Shown piece by piece: positions 52,601-62,182 of a stretch of 64,000 bases of DNA. The position numbers were made by a program, and so were the translations under genes. Numbering within the stretch: the first letter of the stretch is position 1; every line of letters begins with the position of its first letter. The notes under the pieces are model-generated. The model was not told where the DNA came from. It saw only the letters and a program-made list of their open reading frames with translations, and did no database searches. Location of the stretch: positions 1-64,000 of the forward strand of contig NZ_CAMIHZ010000011.1 in assembly GCF_946222305.1 (NCBI RefSeq). Reading direction: 5' to 3'. Source of the DNA: an uncultured Corynebacterium sp. Its GTDB lineage: Bacteria > Actinomycetota > Actinomycetes > Mycobacteriales > Mycobacteriaceae.

Positions 52601-55600
52601 ATGCCCGTTGACCCGCTAAATAAATTCCATGCCCCCGTGGTAGCGTGGTTTCGGGATGTATTCGCTGAACCCACCATTGTTCAGCAACAAGCCTGGGAGG
52701 CAATTTCTGCAGGTGAAAATGCGCTCGTCGTGGCGCCCACCGGTTCCGGTAAGACGTTGGCCGCTTTTTTGTGGTCACTTTCGCAACTCACCGCACCTTC
52801 TTCTTTTTTCGACGCCACCCCGGGCCAATTCGCAAAGTCCCCCCAGGGGGGAACGAAAGTCCTCTACATCAGCCCCCTCAAAGCCCTCGGTGTGGACGTT
52901 GACCGGAACCTCGCTGCCCCTTTGGCAGGCATTGCCCGCACCGCAGCTGCGATGGATACCCCAGTCGCGCCGGTGCGCGTGGGCGTGAGGTCGGGTGATA
53001 CCCCGCAGGCAGAACGCGCGAAACTATTGCGCCACCCGCCCGAGATTCTCATCACCACTCCGGAGTCGCTGTATTTGATGCTCACATCCAAGGCAGCCGG
53101 AACCCTGCAGAGTGTGGAAACCGTCATCGTCGATGAGGTCCACGCGGTAGCTGGAACGAAACGTGGATCGCACTTAGCCCTGTCCTTGGAACGGCTCGAT
53201 ATGCTCGCTCAGCAACCGATCCAGCGCATCGGGCTTTCCGCCACCGTCAACCCCGTCGATACCGTCGCCTCCTTCATCGGCGGAGATCGCCCCGTGACCG
53301 TGGTCCACCCACCGGCGTATAAATCTTGGGACGTCAACGTCCGCAGCGTGGTGGAGGATTTTCAAGACCCACCACCTGCGGAGGACCTGGAGCTCGCGCA
53401 GTACGAAGACGCTGCGGCCACACCAGACGATCCCGCCCTTGCCACACCGGAAGATGAGGCTCTCGCGGGTCCAGCTCTCATCGGCGATGGCGTGGGTGGC
53501 AGCACCCAATTGGGTAGCGCTAACCGGGTAGCCAGTGGCGTCGATAAAGAATCGGCCCTACCGCAGCAAAAGAGTGTGTGGCCGCACGTGCACAAAGCCG
53601 TGTATGAGCAGGTCATGGCGAACACGTCGACCCTGGTCTTCGTGAATTCCCGGCGCGCCGCGGAACGACTGACGGGTGCGCTGAACGAGCATTGGGCACG
53701 GCTTCACGATCCGGAGTCATTGGCAGCGCCTACCAGGCGGGATCCTGCCCAGTTGATGGCGCAGTCCACGCAAGTGTCGGGCTCGCCAGCGGTGATCGCG
53801 CGGGCGCACCATGGTTCCGTGTCCAAGGATGAACGCGCCGATATTGAGCAGGCGCTCAAGGCGGGCACCTTGAAGTGCGTGGTGGCTACCAGTTCTCTGG
53901 AGCTCGGTATCGATATGGGCCTGGTGGATCACGTAATTCAAGTGGGCGCGCCGCCGTCGGTGGCTTCGGCTATTCAGCGTTGTGGTCGCGCCGGGCACTC
54001 CGTAGGGGCGAGCAGTCGGGCGACGATCTATCCGCTGCACAAGCAGGATGCAGAAGCCGCAACGGTTGTCGTGCGACGTTTGTTGGCGGGGGAGTTGGAG
54101 CCGCTCCACGTGGTGAATAACGCTCTGGACGTGCTTGCGCAGCACACGGTTGCGGCGGCTGCCCAGGCACCCAGTGGCCAGTTGGATGTGGAGCAGTGGT
54201 GGTATGCGGTTCGTCGTGCACATCCTTATGCGGCCTTGCCGCGTGAGGCATTCGACGGGGTCATCGAACTCATTTCCGGTAGGTACCCTTCGACCGACTT
54301 TGCTGATCTTAAGGCCCGGGTGATTTATGACGCCGACGCGGGAACCTTGGAAGCCCGTCCTGGGGCGCAGCGCGTGGCGGTGACGAATGGCGGCACGATC
54401 CCGGACCGTGGCATGTTCGGTGTGTTCTTGGCAGCCGGGGAAGAGGTCGGCGCCCGGCGCGTGGGCGAGCTGGACGAGGAAATGGTGTATGAATCGCGCG
54501 TGGGCGATGTATTCACTTTGGGTGCGAGCAGTTGGAAAATCCTAGAAATAAACCGTGACCAGGTCATCGTCGCCCCCGCGGCTGGTCACACCGGACGGTT
54601 GCCTTTCTGGACGGGTGATGCCGAGGGGCGCCCGGTGGAGCTGGGACTGGCCATCGGTGAGCATCGGCGCGCTTGGGGGAAGGGCAGCAGCGCGGATAAC
54701 CGGAACGCAGATTTTATTTGCGCGAATACCGTGGCGAACCTCAATGCGTTTTATTCGCAGCAGAAGGAGGATGCGGGGGTTATCCCAGACGAAAAGACCA
54801 TCGTCATCGAGCGCTTCCGGGATGAGATTGGCGATTGGCGGGTCATCGTGCACTCGCCCTATGGTCGCGGGGTGAATGCGCCATGGGCGATGGCACTATC
54901 GGCGCAACTGCAACGCGATACTGGTATCGATTCCATGGCGGTGGCCGGTGATGACGGCATGGTGCTGCGTCTGCCGTATTCGGAAGATCCCCCGGGTGAT
55001 GATCTGCTCGCCCGCGATGCGGAAGCCGTGTTGCACGATGTTATGGAAAACGTTGGGTCTTCTGCGCTGTTCGCGGGGCGTTTCCGGGAGTGTGCCGCCC
55101 GCGCTCTCCTGCTGCCGCGGCGGCATCCCGGTAAGCGTCAACCGCTTTGGCAGCAACGTCAGCGCGCAGCCCAATTGTTGGATGTGGCGCGCAATCATCC
55201 GGAATTCCCGATCATGGTCGAAACCATGCGCGAGTGCATCCACGATGTGTACAACCTTGATGCGCTGGAAGAACTCATTGGCAAGCTTCCACAGATTCGG
55301 ATCGCGGAAGTCACTACGGAGGGGCCGTCCGCCTTCGCCGAGTCTCTGTTGTTTACGTACACCAGCGCGTTCATGTACGAAGGCGACTCCGCAGAACGCG
55401 CCGTTGCCCTAGCCGTGGATCCCGCTTTGCTGGCCAAGGTACTCGGCAAATCGGGCGAGGGCTTCCTGTTGGATCCGGCTGTGGTTTCTCGGGTTGTTGA
55501 CGCCGCCCAGTGGCGCACCGATGGGCGCCGCGCTGGCACGGTGGAACAAGCTGTCGACATGTTGCGGGCACTCGGCCCGCTGACACCGGAGGCGGTAGCA

Positions 55601-57529
55601 GAACGACTGGAACCGCACGTGAGCGTGGACGACGTGCGCGCGCTAGTTCCCCGCCGTGTGGCGGAAGTCAGTTTCGGTGGGGCGCGGAAGCTGTGCGTGG
55701 TCGAGGACATTCCGCTGCTGCGCGACGGCCTTGGTGTGCCAGTCCCGCCTGGCGTGGGAGCGGATCCCGAGGTTGTCAGCGACGCGCTGGACCAGTTGGT
55801 GCTTCGGTGGATGAGACATCGCGGACCAACGGAGGCCACGCAGGTGGCCGCCGAATTCGGTATGGGTGTGGCCACAGCAGAATCCCTGCTTAAACGTTGG
55901 GTGGCAGACCGTCGCCTGGATGCGGGGGTGTTCGTGGAGGGCGGGGTGGCGTCGGATCACAAAGCCCCCCAACCGCAGCACTCCGTAGCGAAGCAGTACG
56001 TCGATGTGGCGATGCTGCGCCGGCTGCGGCAAGCCACTCTTGCGGCGGCGCGGGGTGCCGTGGAGCCGGTTACACGGAAGACCTACGCGCAATTCCTGAC
56101 CGAATGGCACATGCTGGGCCAGGCCGAACGACTGGATCTGCCGAGCGTCCTGGAGCAGTTGGCCGGGTTGGCCATGCCCGCTAGTGCATGGGAGACGATG
56201 GTGCTGCCCGCCCGGATCCCCGACTATCGACCATCCGATCTGGATGACCTGTTGGCCACCGGCGAGTTCCTTGTAGTGGGGCAGGGGACAACCGGGGCGA
56301 AGGACAGTTGGATCAGCATTATCCCCGCAGTGCTCAAAGACTACTTGCTGGCTGAAAGCGCGAAGACCGAAGAAGACATCGTTGTTGAAGTGGGGATCAT
56401 CGCCAAGCAGCTGCTGGACAAGCTGCGTGGCGGGGGCGCGTACCTCGCCAGCGAACTGGCACAGCTCACCGGCATCGGGCATAAGGAACTAGATGCGGCA
56501 CTGTGGGAGCTTTTCGACGCTGGCCTGGTGGCCCCGGATTCCTTCGCCGCGTTGCGCGCACGGCTCACAGAGGCAGGGACTAGCGGTAAGCAGGCGCACC
56601 GTGCTCCGCGCCGGGATCGCGGGCGGGGAAGCACTCGCGCGGGTGCCGGAAGGCTGCGCATGGGGCGGGGGCGGTTTGCGCACGCGATGATGAGCCAGGA
56701 AGCAGCGCAGCGCACTCGCGAAGCCCGGGCGGCCCTGAACGCACACAGTGGGGTGCCAGGCCGGTGGTCGGCGGTGAACGTGAACGCACAGGACGGAATC
56801 GCGGAGGCGGCCCGCGCCGCCGAAGCCGCCGCCGTGCAAGGCGAAGCGTGGATTGAACGCTACGCCGTGGTCACCCGTGGGTCTGTGGTAGCGGAGAAGA
56901 CCGATGGCGGTTTCGCACAAGCCTATCGGGTGCTTTCTGCGTGGGAGGATTCCGGCGCGGTGCTGCGGGGCTACATCATCGATGGTCTAGGCGGGGCACA
57001 GTTCGCTCCGCGGGAGGTTATCGACGCCCTCAGGCGCACCGAAGACAGCACCCCCGCAGGTACCGAGGGACCCGGAACCGAGCCTTATGTATTGGCCGCG
57101 GTGGATCCCGCTAACCCTTATGGGGCAGCTCTGCCCTGGCCCGTCGCCTTTGGCGCGGGCACGCAAGAATCCGACAGGGCGAACCCGAACCCGACGGGCG
57201 ATGCGGAGGAAAGTGCCGCCCGGTTGAGCAGGACGGCAGGTGCACTTGTCGTCCTGCGACAAGGAGAACTGTTGGCGTACGTAGGCCGGGGTGGACGCAG
57301 CGTGTGGGTTTTCCCAGTCGAAGCGGAGCTGAATTTCGGCGACGAGGAAGACCAAGTGTCCCAGGCGGTGCCGTGGGTGGTGGAGGCCGTGGCGGCGTCG
57401 GTGAAAAAAGGTCGCATGAGCCCATTGATAGTTGAGAAGATCAACGGAGTACCAGTGATGGATGCACCATTGAAGGCGTGGACGGTGGCGGGGGCGCGGC
57501 TGACGCCGAAGGGGCTGACAATAAAGTAG
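52601..57529 (+). CDS. lhr: ATP-dependent helicase Lhr
   Basis: A 1642-residue SF2 DNA helicase. Helicase motifs: Walker A APTGSGKT (about residue 45), LKALGVD, TTPESLY, DEVH in VDEVHAVAGTKRG, LSATV, SSLELGIDMG, and QRCGRAGH (motif VI). A ~120-residue acidic insertion (53380-53580) separates the two RecA halves. Beyond the core come the Lhr winged-helix and beta-barrel parts and a long C-terminal domain (residues 900-1642). Basic Arg/Gly-rich linkers mark the region encoded near 56590-56690. The longer frame upstream overlaps the cysQ-like gene, so the ATG at 52601 is preferred. Lhr acts in DNA damage response. Confidence 0.95.
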   Translation: MPVDPLNKFHAPVVAWFRDVFAEPTIVQQQAWEAISAGENALVVAPTGSGKTLAAFLWSLSQLTAPSSFFDATPGQFAKSPQGGTKVLYISPLKALGVDVDRNLAAPLAGIARTAAAMDTPVAPVRVGVRSGDTPQAERAKLLRHPPEILITTPESLYLMLTSKAAGTLQSVETVIVDEVHAVAGTKRGSHLALSLERLDMLAQQPIQRIGLSATVNPVDTVASFIGGDRPVTVVHPPAYKSWDVNVRSVVEDFQDPPPAEDLELAQYEDAAATPDDPALATPEDEALAGPALIGDGVGGSTQLGSANRVASGVDKESALPQQKSVWPHVHKAVYEQVMANTSTLVFVNSRRAAERLTGALNEHWARLHDPESLAAPTRRDPAQLMAQSTQVSGSPAVIARAHHGSVSKDERADIEQALKAGTLKCVVATSSLELGIDMGLVDHVIQVGAPPSVASAIQRCGRAGHSVGASSRATIYPLHKQDAEAATVVVRRLLAGELEPLHVVNNALDVLAQHTVAAAAQAPSGQLDVEQWWYAVRRAHPYAALPREAFDGVIELISGRYPSTDFADLKARVIYDADAGTLEARPGAQRVAVTNGGTIPDRGMFGVFLAAGEEVGARRVGELDEEMVYESRVGDVFTLGASSWKILEINRDQVIVAPAAGHTGRLPFWTGDAEGRPVELGLAIGEHRRAWGKGSSADNRNADFICANTVANLNAFYSQQKEDAGVIPDEKTIVIERFRDEIGDWRVIVHSPYGRGVNAPWAMALSAQLQRDTGIDSMAVAGDDGMVLRLPYSEDPPGDDLLARDAEAVLHDVMENVGSSALFAGRFRECAARALLLPRRHPGKRQPLWQQRQRAAQLLDVARNHPEFPIMVETMRECIHDVYNLDALEELIGKLPQIRIAEVTTEGPSAFAESLLFTYTSAFMYEGDSAERAVALAVDPALLAKVLGKSGEGFLLDPAVVSRVVDAAQWRTDGRRAGTVEQAVDMLRALGPLTPEAVAERLEPHVSVDDVRALVPRRVAEVSFGGARKLCVVEDIPLLRDGLGVPVPPGVGADPEVVSDALDQLVLRWMRHRGPTEATQVAAEFGMGVATAESLLKRWVADRRLDAGVFVEGGVASDHKAPQPQHSVAKQYVDVAMLRRLRQATLAAARGAVEPVTRKTYAQFLTEWHMLGQAERLDLPSVLEQLAGLAMPASAWETMVLPARIPDYRPSDLDDLLATGEFLVVGQGTTGAKDSWISIIPAVLKDYLLAESAKTEEDIVVEVGIIAKQLLDKLRGGGAYLASELAQLTGIGHKELDAALWELFDAGLVAPDSFAALRARLTEAGTSGKQAHRAPRRDRGRGSTRAGAGRLRMGRGRFAHAMMSQEAAQRTREARAALNAHSGVPGRWSAVNVNAQDGIAEAARAAEAAAVQGEAWIERYAVVTRGSVVAEKTDGGFAQAYRVLSAWEDSGAVLRGYIIDGLGGAQFAPREVIDALRRTEDSTPAGTEGPGTEPYVLAAVDPANPYGAALPWPVAFGAGTQESDRANPNPTGDAEESAARLSRTAGALVVLRQGELLAYVGRGGRSVWVFPVEAELNFGDEEDQVSQAVPWVVEAVAASVKKGRMSPLIVEKINGVPVMDAPLKAWTVAGARLTPKGLTIK

Positions 57530-57617
57530 AGCCGACGAGCTGGCGGCAGGCCATCGGTGGACGGGCGGACGCTCTTGGTGCTGCGCATGCCGGTGGATAT
57601 AGAGGGAGTGGTGATTC

Positions 57618-58472
57618 GTGCCAGAGGGTGATTCCGTATTGCAGTTATCGAATCGATTGCAGTGGATGACTGGGCGGACGGTGACCCATACCGATATACG
57701 CGTGCCGCGATTTGCAACGGTGAAACTAGATGGGCAGAAAGTGCATCGGGTGTGGCCGTTCGGGAAACACCTGTTCATGCACATCGGCGACACGATCGTG
57801 CATACCCACCTGAAGATGGAAGGGGTGTGGGCGATCCACAAAGCGGGTTCTCGGTGGCGGAAGCCGGGGTACACCGCGCGCATCGTTTTGCGCTTTAGCC
57901 CGCAGCATCCGGGTGGAACGGATATCGAGATTGTAGGGCACGAGCTCGGATTCGTGCGGCTTTTCCCGGCGGAGGATTACCGCAAAGTCATCAGCGACCT
58001 AGGGCCGGACATCTTGGATCCGGCGTGGCCGGAAGAAGGGTTGGCGGAGTGCGTGGAGCGGATTATGGCTCGACCTGAACGTGCTTTGGGGGCCGCGTTA
58101 CTGGACCAATCCAACGTGGCAGGCATCGGTAATGAATACCGGGCTGAGATCATGTTCTTGTTGGGTTGGCACCCCGCGATCCCCGTGAGCGTAGTAGGAA
58201 AAGACGGGGTGGAACGGGCTTTGAGGCTGTCGCGTCGAGTGATGTGGGAAAACCGGTTGGAACCGGTACGGATCTTCACTGGGGATAAACGGCCGGGGAT
58301 GGGGACATACGTTTTCGGTAGAGCGAACAAGGCCTGTCGGAGATGCGGCCATGCCATTCGTAAAAGCAGCCTAGGCGGAAAGTTCGCCGGTGGGGATGCA
58401 GCCTTGGACTTCAACGAATTGGAGCGAATTATCTGGTGGTGTCCGCACTGCCAACAGCTTCCGCAGAACTGA
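57618..58472 (+). CDS. nei2: Nei2-type DNA glycosylase/AP lyase
   Basis: A 284-residue Fpg/Nei-family enzyme. The mature N terminus PEGDSV holds the catalytic Pro and Glu. The helix-two-turn-helix lies around ALLDQSNVAGIGNEYRAEI. The zinc finger has CRRCGHAIRK and WWCPHCQ. Starts at GTG 57618. The start is certain because the Pro must be residue 2. It follows lhr by 88 bases; lhr and nei are adjacent in M. tuberculosis as well, suggesting joint action on oxidised bases. Confidence 0.95.
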   Translation: MPEGDSVLQLSNRLQWMTGRTVTHTDIRVPRFATVKLDGQKVHRVWPFGKHLFMHIGDTIVHTHLKMEGVWAIHKAGSRWRKPGYTARIVLRFSPQHPGGTDIEIVGHELGFVRLFPAEDYRKVISDLGPDILDPAWPEEGLAECVERIMARPERALGAALLDQSNVAGIGNEYRAEIMFLLGWHPAIPVSVVGKDGVERALRLSRRVMWENRLEPVRIFTGDKRPGMGTYVFGRANKACRRCGHAIRKSSLGGKFAGGDAALDFNELERIIWWCPHCQQLPQN

Positions 58473-59075
58473 TTGTCAGACGATTTTTAGACGGCATGAA
58501 GCTCCGGGGGTAGCTGGCGGGGGTGAAATTGCTTAGGTGATGAATCTGCAAATCGGCTGGTCATTGGAGTTTACCTAAAATTCACTTTAGCGCCCGAAGG
58601 GGCGCTTCGGGTGCCCGTCAGAAGATTTTTGCAATAAAACTGTTGATAAATCACGGAATGTTCTACATTTTCCTGAAGTAGTGCTCGGAGTGCGGGGGTG
58701 GGGGAGTAGCTTTTTCTTTCTGAACTGCGGATATATTCCAGCGGTAGTTGCAACAATCCGACAAGGATGATTTATCCACTAGATAAGGCTGCAGTGTCTT
58801 ATTTCGCGTGCTCCGCGCGGTATTTTTGGTTATCGCGAGGTAAACTCCGGCTCGTTTCAGCAGGGTTCTTGGCTCTGATTTAGTTCAACAATCCCTGAGC
58901 AAATTGTTCTAACATCATTTGTTGTCACTCGCTGATGGCGAGAGTTTCCTAGGAAAAGTGTTGAGCACAATTGCTGTGCACAGTGGATCGGCAGCACGAT
59001 CCTGGGAATTCCAGAGAAACACGACAATGTAACCCGCCCGAGACTGAATCCAGTCCAAGCAAACAGGAGATTTCC
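58473..59075. other. Long region before the secreted-protein operon
   Basis: 603 bases, relatively A+T rich, without supported gene. It contains GCGCCC-GAAG-GGGCGC (58590-58605), overlapping an alternative stem CCCGAAG/CTTCGGG (58593-58611), probably the end of the nei2 transcript. The 3' part must hold the promoter of the secreted genes; AACAGGAG (59061-59068) is the ribosome binding site. Confidence 0.5.
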
Positions 59076-59771
59076 ATGAACACAGTCCGCAAGATGGCTT
59101 CTGCCACCGCCGCTGGCCTGATGCTGGCCGCTGCTGCAGCTGGAACGGCCCAGGCTGCTACTTCTGAAGAGCACTACCCAGAAACCCCAAAGCTGAACCC
59201 AACCCTGCCAATCATCAACACCTACCGTGGCGATGATCACCTGAAGGCGAACATCCTCAACCCGAAGCCAGTGTGCAACGCACTCGAGGACTACCGCACG
59301 GTGATCTACCGCGTTGATGACAAGTTCATGCCAGCTGGCACGATCTCTGCCACCAACAACACCAAGCACGACATTCCTCTGACCCAGGAACTGTCCAAGA
59401 CCCAGTCCATCTCCCTGACCATCAAGGGCGACCGCACCGAGACCGTGTCTGCAAACCTGGGTGGCGAGGCTTCCGCTAAGGACGGCAAGGGTTCTGTTGG
59501 CATCGCCTACGAGCTGGCTCAGACCATCGGTGCTGAAGCTTCCTACTCCCTGTCCTGGCAGGTCGGCCAGACTGTTGGTCCATACGACGTACCCGCAGGC
59601 CACACCGGCGAGGCTACCTATGGCTTCCGCGTCATCAACATGACCGGCACCCAGCAGTTCTGCAAGTCCAACGGCACCTGGTCCACCCCAACCCCATGGA
59701 GTGCTCTGACCCCAATCAAGAACCAGGTCAACGTCAAGCTGTACAAGAACCCAGCTGACTCCGCCAAGTAA
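59076..59771 (+). CDS. Secreted protein of unknown function, aerolysin-like pattern
   Basis: A 231-residue exported protein. The signal peptide is MNTVRKMASATAAGLMLAAA..., cleaved after AQA. The mature part has two cysteines (PKPVCNALED and QQFCKSNG) able to form a disulfide. Its middle contains long alternating Ser/Thr-rich strands (TQSISLTIKGDRTETVSANL, GAEASYSLSWQVGQTVGPYD), then PAGHTGEATYGFRV. This strand pattern recalls ETX/MTX2 aerolysin-like folds and some Streptomyces secreted proteins, but I cannot assign it firmly. Codon use is strongly biased toward CCA, AAG and ACC, as in gltA, suggesting high expression. First gene of a two-gene operon. Confidence 0.78.
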   Translation: MNTVRKMASATAAGLMLAAAAAGTAQAATSEEHYPETPKLNPTLPIINTYRGDDHLKANILNPKPVCNALEDYRTVIYRVDDKFMPAGTISATNNTKHDIPLTQELSKTQSISLTIKGDRTETVSANLGGEASAKDGKGSVGIAYELAQTIGAEASYSLSWQVGQTVGPYDVPAGHTGEATYGFRVINMTGTQQFCKSNGTWSTPTPWSALTPIKNQVNVKLYKNPADSAK

Positions 59772-59825
59772 TACGGCAACCGCCCCCCAACACCGTTCAC
59801 CTCTTACCCATCAAGGGAGAAAAAC

Positions 59826-60425
59826 ATGAAGAAGTTCGCAACGCGCGTTGCAACCGCGGCTGTTATCGGCGCAGCTGCTCTGTCCGGCACTGCTGTAGCA
59901 AATGCTGCTGAGGCTCCAACCGTAGAAAACACCAACCCAGCAACCGGCAAGAAGTATGACCTGCAGCCAGCCATCCGCGTGGCCGGTGGCAAGGTTCCAG
60001 GCTTCGCAGGCCTGGTCTCCATCTCCGCTGAAAATGTTGGCACCGAGGACTACTACGCAGAGTTCCCAGCCATCACCTTCCGCATCGACGTTAAGACCGA
60101 GTCCGGTCCAAAGGGCGTAGACCGCTTGATCACCCCTGGTTACTTCAACGGTGCATACACCCGTGACCTAGGCTTCAACCGTGAGACTTCCACCCGTTCC
60201 TTCGAGGTCACCCTGTCCAACCCAATCGAGGCTGGCGAGGGCAAGCTGATCGCTAACCTGAACTTCGGCGATGGCAAGACCAAGAAGGGTCGCATCATCA
60301 ACTACATCACCGTTACCCAGGTTGGCCGTCTGGCTGAGGACAAGTCCACCGGCAACGACCAGAACGTTGATTCCCGTGAGGTCACCAAGACCGACACCGG
60401 CCGTTCCAACAAGGGCCTGTTCTAA
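59826..60425 (+). CDS. Second secreted protein of the operon, unknown function
   Basis: A 199-residue exported protein with signal peptide MKKFATRVATAAVIGAAALS and cleavage near ANA. The mature part is beta-rich (FAGLVSISAENVGTEDYYAE, RSFEVTLSNPIEAGEGKLIA) and ends in a polar tail with TDTGRSNKGLF. No cysteines. Codon bias is the same as in the upstream gene. The start is 54 bases after that gene, behind AAGGGAGAAAAAC. No family recognised; it may form a complex with the first protein or be a cell-envelope component. Confidence 0.75.
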   Translation: MKKFATRVATAAVIGAAALSGTAVANAAEAPTVENTNPATGKKYDLQPAIRVAGGKVPGFAGLVSISAENVGTEDYYAEFPAITFRIDVKTESGPKGVDRLITPGYFNGAYTRDLGFNRETSTRSFEVTLSNPIEAGEGKLIANLNFGDGKTKKGRIINYITVTQVGRLAEDKSTGNDQNVDSREVTKTDTGRSNKGLF

Positions 60426-60457
60426 GGCCGATTGGTTCTAAAGCCTGCGGGCTAAAG

Positions 60458-60494
60458 GGAGTCTGAAGCGTTTCACGCTCGGGCTCTCTTTTTC
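60458..60494 (+). terminator. Terminator of the secreted-protein operon
   Basis: A 13-bp stem with G-T pairs and one bulge (GGGAGTCTGAAGCG with CGCTCGGGCTCTC) followed by TTTTT, 33 bases after the stop codon. Confidence 0.8.
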
Positions 60495-60505
60495 TACCTT
60501 TATTA

Positions 60506-60542
60506 CTGACGCCACGTTATTCACGCGTGGCGTCAGTTTTTG
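60506..60542. terminator. Second terminator, bidirectional
   Basis: ACTGACGCCACG (60506-60517) pairs with CGTGGCGTCAGT (60527-60538), followed by TTTT. It separates the secreted-protein operon from the convergent antiporter gene. Confidence 0.85.
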
Positions 60543-60571
60543 GTTGGCACCCTAGCGGTAACCGAAGCTAG

Positions 60572-62179
60572 TTAGCGTTGGGCGTCGGGACTAGGAGTGG
60601 CGGCCTGAAGAGCCTTAAACGCTTTGTCTGCGATCTCCTCGCCAGCGCCCGCGTACACATTTACCGCCACATCGGCGCCTGTCTGCAGGAACGTTTCCTG
60701 CGCCGCCTCGTTGAGTGCGGTGCCGGCAATGGTCACATTGTCCCCGCGCCGGCGCCGAATACCTTCAACCACGTCGATCGTGCATTTGCGCGAGGGGAGC
60801 GCGATTACGTAAACCTCTGGGTTTTGATCGAATTCCACGCGCCGCCACAATTCCGGATCTGCGGCATCACCTGCGATGATGTTGTAGCCGTGGGTGCGGA
60901 GGAATTCGATGCGGTCTTCATCGAATTCCACACCATAAACGTTCATGCCATATTCGTTGTGTAGGCGACGGTAGGCACCTTCACCCACGCGTCCCATGCC
61001 CAGCACGATGGCATCCGCTGCGGTGACTTTCACCTTGCGCTCATCGGGCGCGAGTTTGTGTTCGGGGCGTGGTTTGATCCAATGCTTGATGAAACGCAAG
61101 ATCGGCTCCTCGCGCGCCGAGACCAAGGAGCCCGCTACGAAGCTGCCCGCCACGGCGATTGCCATGATGGACAGCCACGACGGTGGCAGCACCCCGTTGG
61201 CAACGGCCACGGACATGATTAACAGGCCGAACTCCGAGTAATTCGCCAGTGTCAGGCCAGTAAGGGCACTAGTACGCGCGGACATTCCACACCTGTGGAG
61301 AATCACAATGAATAACCATGCCTTCACCACCAAGAACGCCACGAGGACTCCGGCGATCAAGAATCCGCCCGCATCGGGGAGACCACCCAAGCCGATCTGG
61401 ATGAAGAACGCTACGAGGAGGAGTTCGCGGACGCTGACGAGGGCGTCGAACATCCGATCCGAAAGAGGGTGACCAGAAAGAATCAAACCTGCGACCAGAG
61501 ACCCCAGCGAACCGGAGATTCCGGCGAGCTCAAAGAGAGAGTAGGCCGCCACGGCAATGCCAACGCCCGTGAGCACAAGCACCTCCGTGCGGAAAATGCG
61601 GTCCGGCAGTCGCGTGAAGAGTGGGCGAAGTAGCAGTAGGAACGGCAACCCCAGGGCCCACGGTTCCGGGGTCTTGCCCGAGGCGAAGACCAACACCGCC
61701 ACCGAAATGATGTCCTGCAGCACCAGCACACCCAAGGCGATACGGCCCACCGAAGAACCATTGCGGTTGTTCTCCTCCAGCTGCGACATGACGAAGATCG
61801 TGGAGCTGAAGGACGCGGCAACACCGATATATGCCAACGCCGTGATGTCCAGGCCAGCTAGTTCCCGCAACGGGAGGGCACCGACGACGGCGAATAGGCC
61901 GGCGAAGATGATGGCATTCGTAGCGGCATGGCCTAACGCTGAGCCGGCGATTCGGGGACTTGTGATCTCTCGCGGATTGAGTTTGAGGCCGATCGTAAAC
62001 AGCAGGGTAGTGACGCCGAGCTCAGCGATGGCGTCGATAAACGGGATTTCATGCAAACCTGTCGCACTGACTGCGAAGCCCGCGCCGAGGAAGCCAATGA
62101 GCGGAGGCAGTCGCAGCATGGAGGCCGCGAGGCCCCCTATGATCGAGAATAGTAAAGCGAGAAGATATGCAGATTCCAC
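60572..62179 (-). CDS. Kef-type cation:proton antiporter with TrkA-N domain
   Basis: A 535-residue protein with about 12 membrane helices of the CPA2 family (residues 1-375; LPPLIGFLGAGFAVSATGLH, AELGVTTLLFTIGLKLNP, YIGVAASFSSTIFVMSQLEE). A cytoplasmic Rossmann TrkA-N domain follows (DAIVLGMGRVGEGAYRRLHN, YGVEFDEDRIEFLRTHG). It probably moves K+ out in exchange for protons under nucleotide control. GTG start at 62179, three bases after the pgi stop codon, so it is cotranscribed with pgi. Confidence 0.9.
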   Translation of the reverse strand: MESAYLLALLFSIIGGLAASMLRLPPLIGFLGAGFAVSATGLHEIPFIDAIAELGVTTLLFTIGLKLNPREITSPRIAGSALGHAATNAIIFAGLFAVVGALPLRELAGLDITALAYIGVAASFSSTIFVMSQLEENNRNGSSVGRIALGVLVLQDIISVAVLVFASGKTPEPWALGLPFLLLLRPLFTRLPDRIFRTEVLVLTGVGIAVAAYSLFELAGISGSLGSLVAGLILSGHPLSDRMFDALVSVRELLLVAFFIQIGLGGLPDAGGFLIAGVLVAFLVVKAWLFIVILHRCGMSARTSALTGLTLANYSEFGLLIMSVAVANGVLPPSWLSIMAIAVAGSFVAGSLVSAREEPILRFIKHWIKPRPEHKLAPDERKVKVTAADAIVLGMGRVGEGAYRRLHNEYGMNVYGVEFDEDRIEFLRTHGYNIIAGDAADPELWRRVEFDQNPEVYVIALPSRKCTIDVVEGIRRRRGDNVTIAGTALNEAAQETFLQTGADVAVNVYAGAGEEIADKAFKALQAATPSPDAQR

Positions 62180-62182
62180 ACT

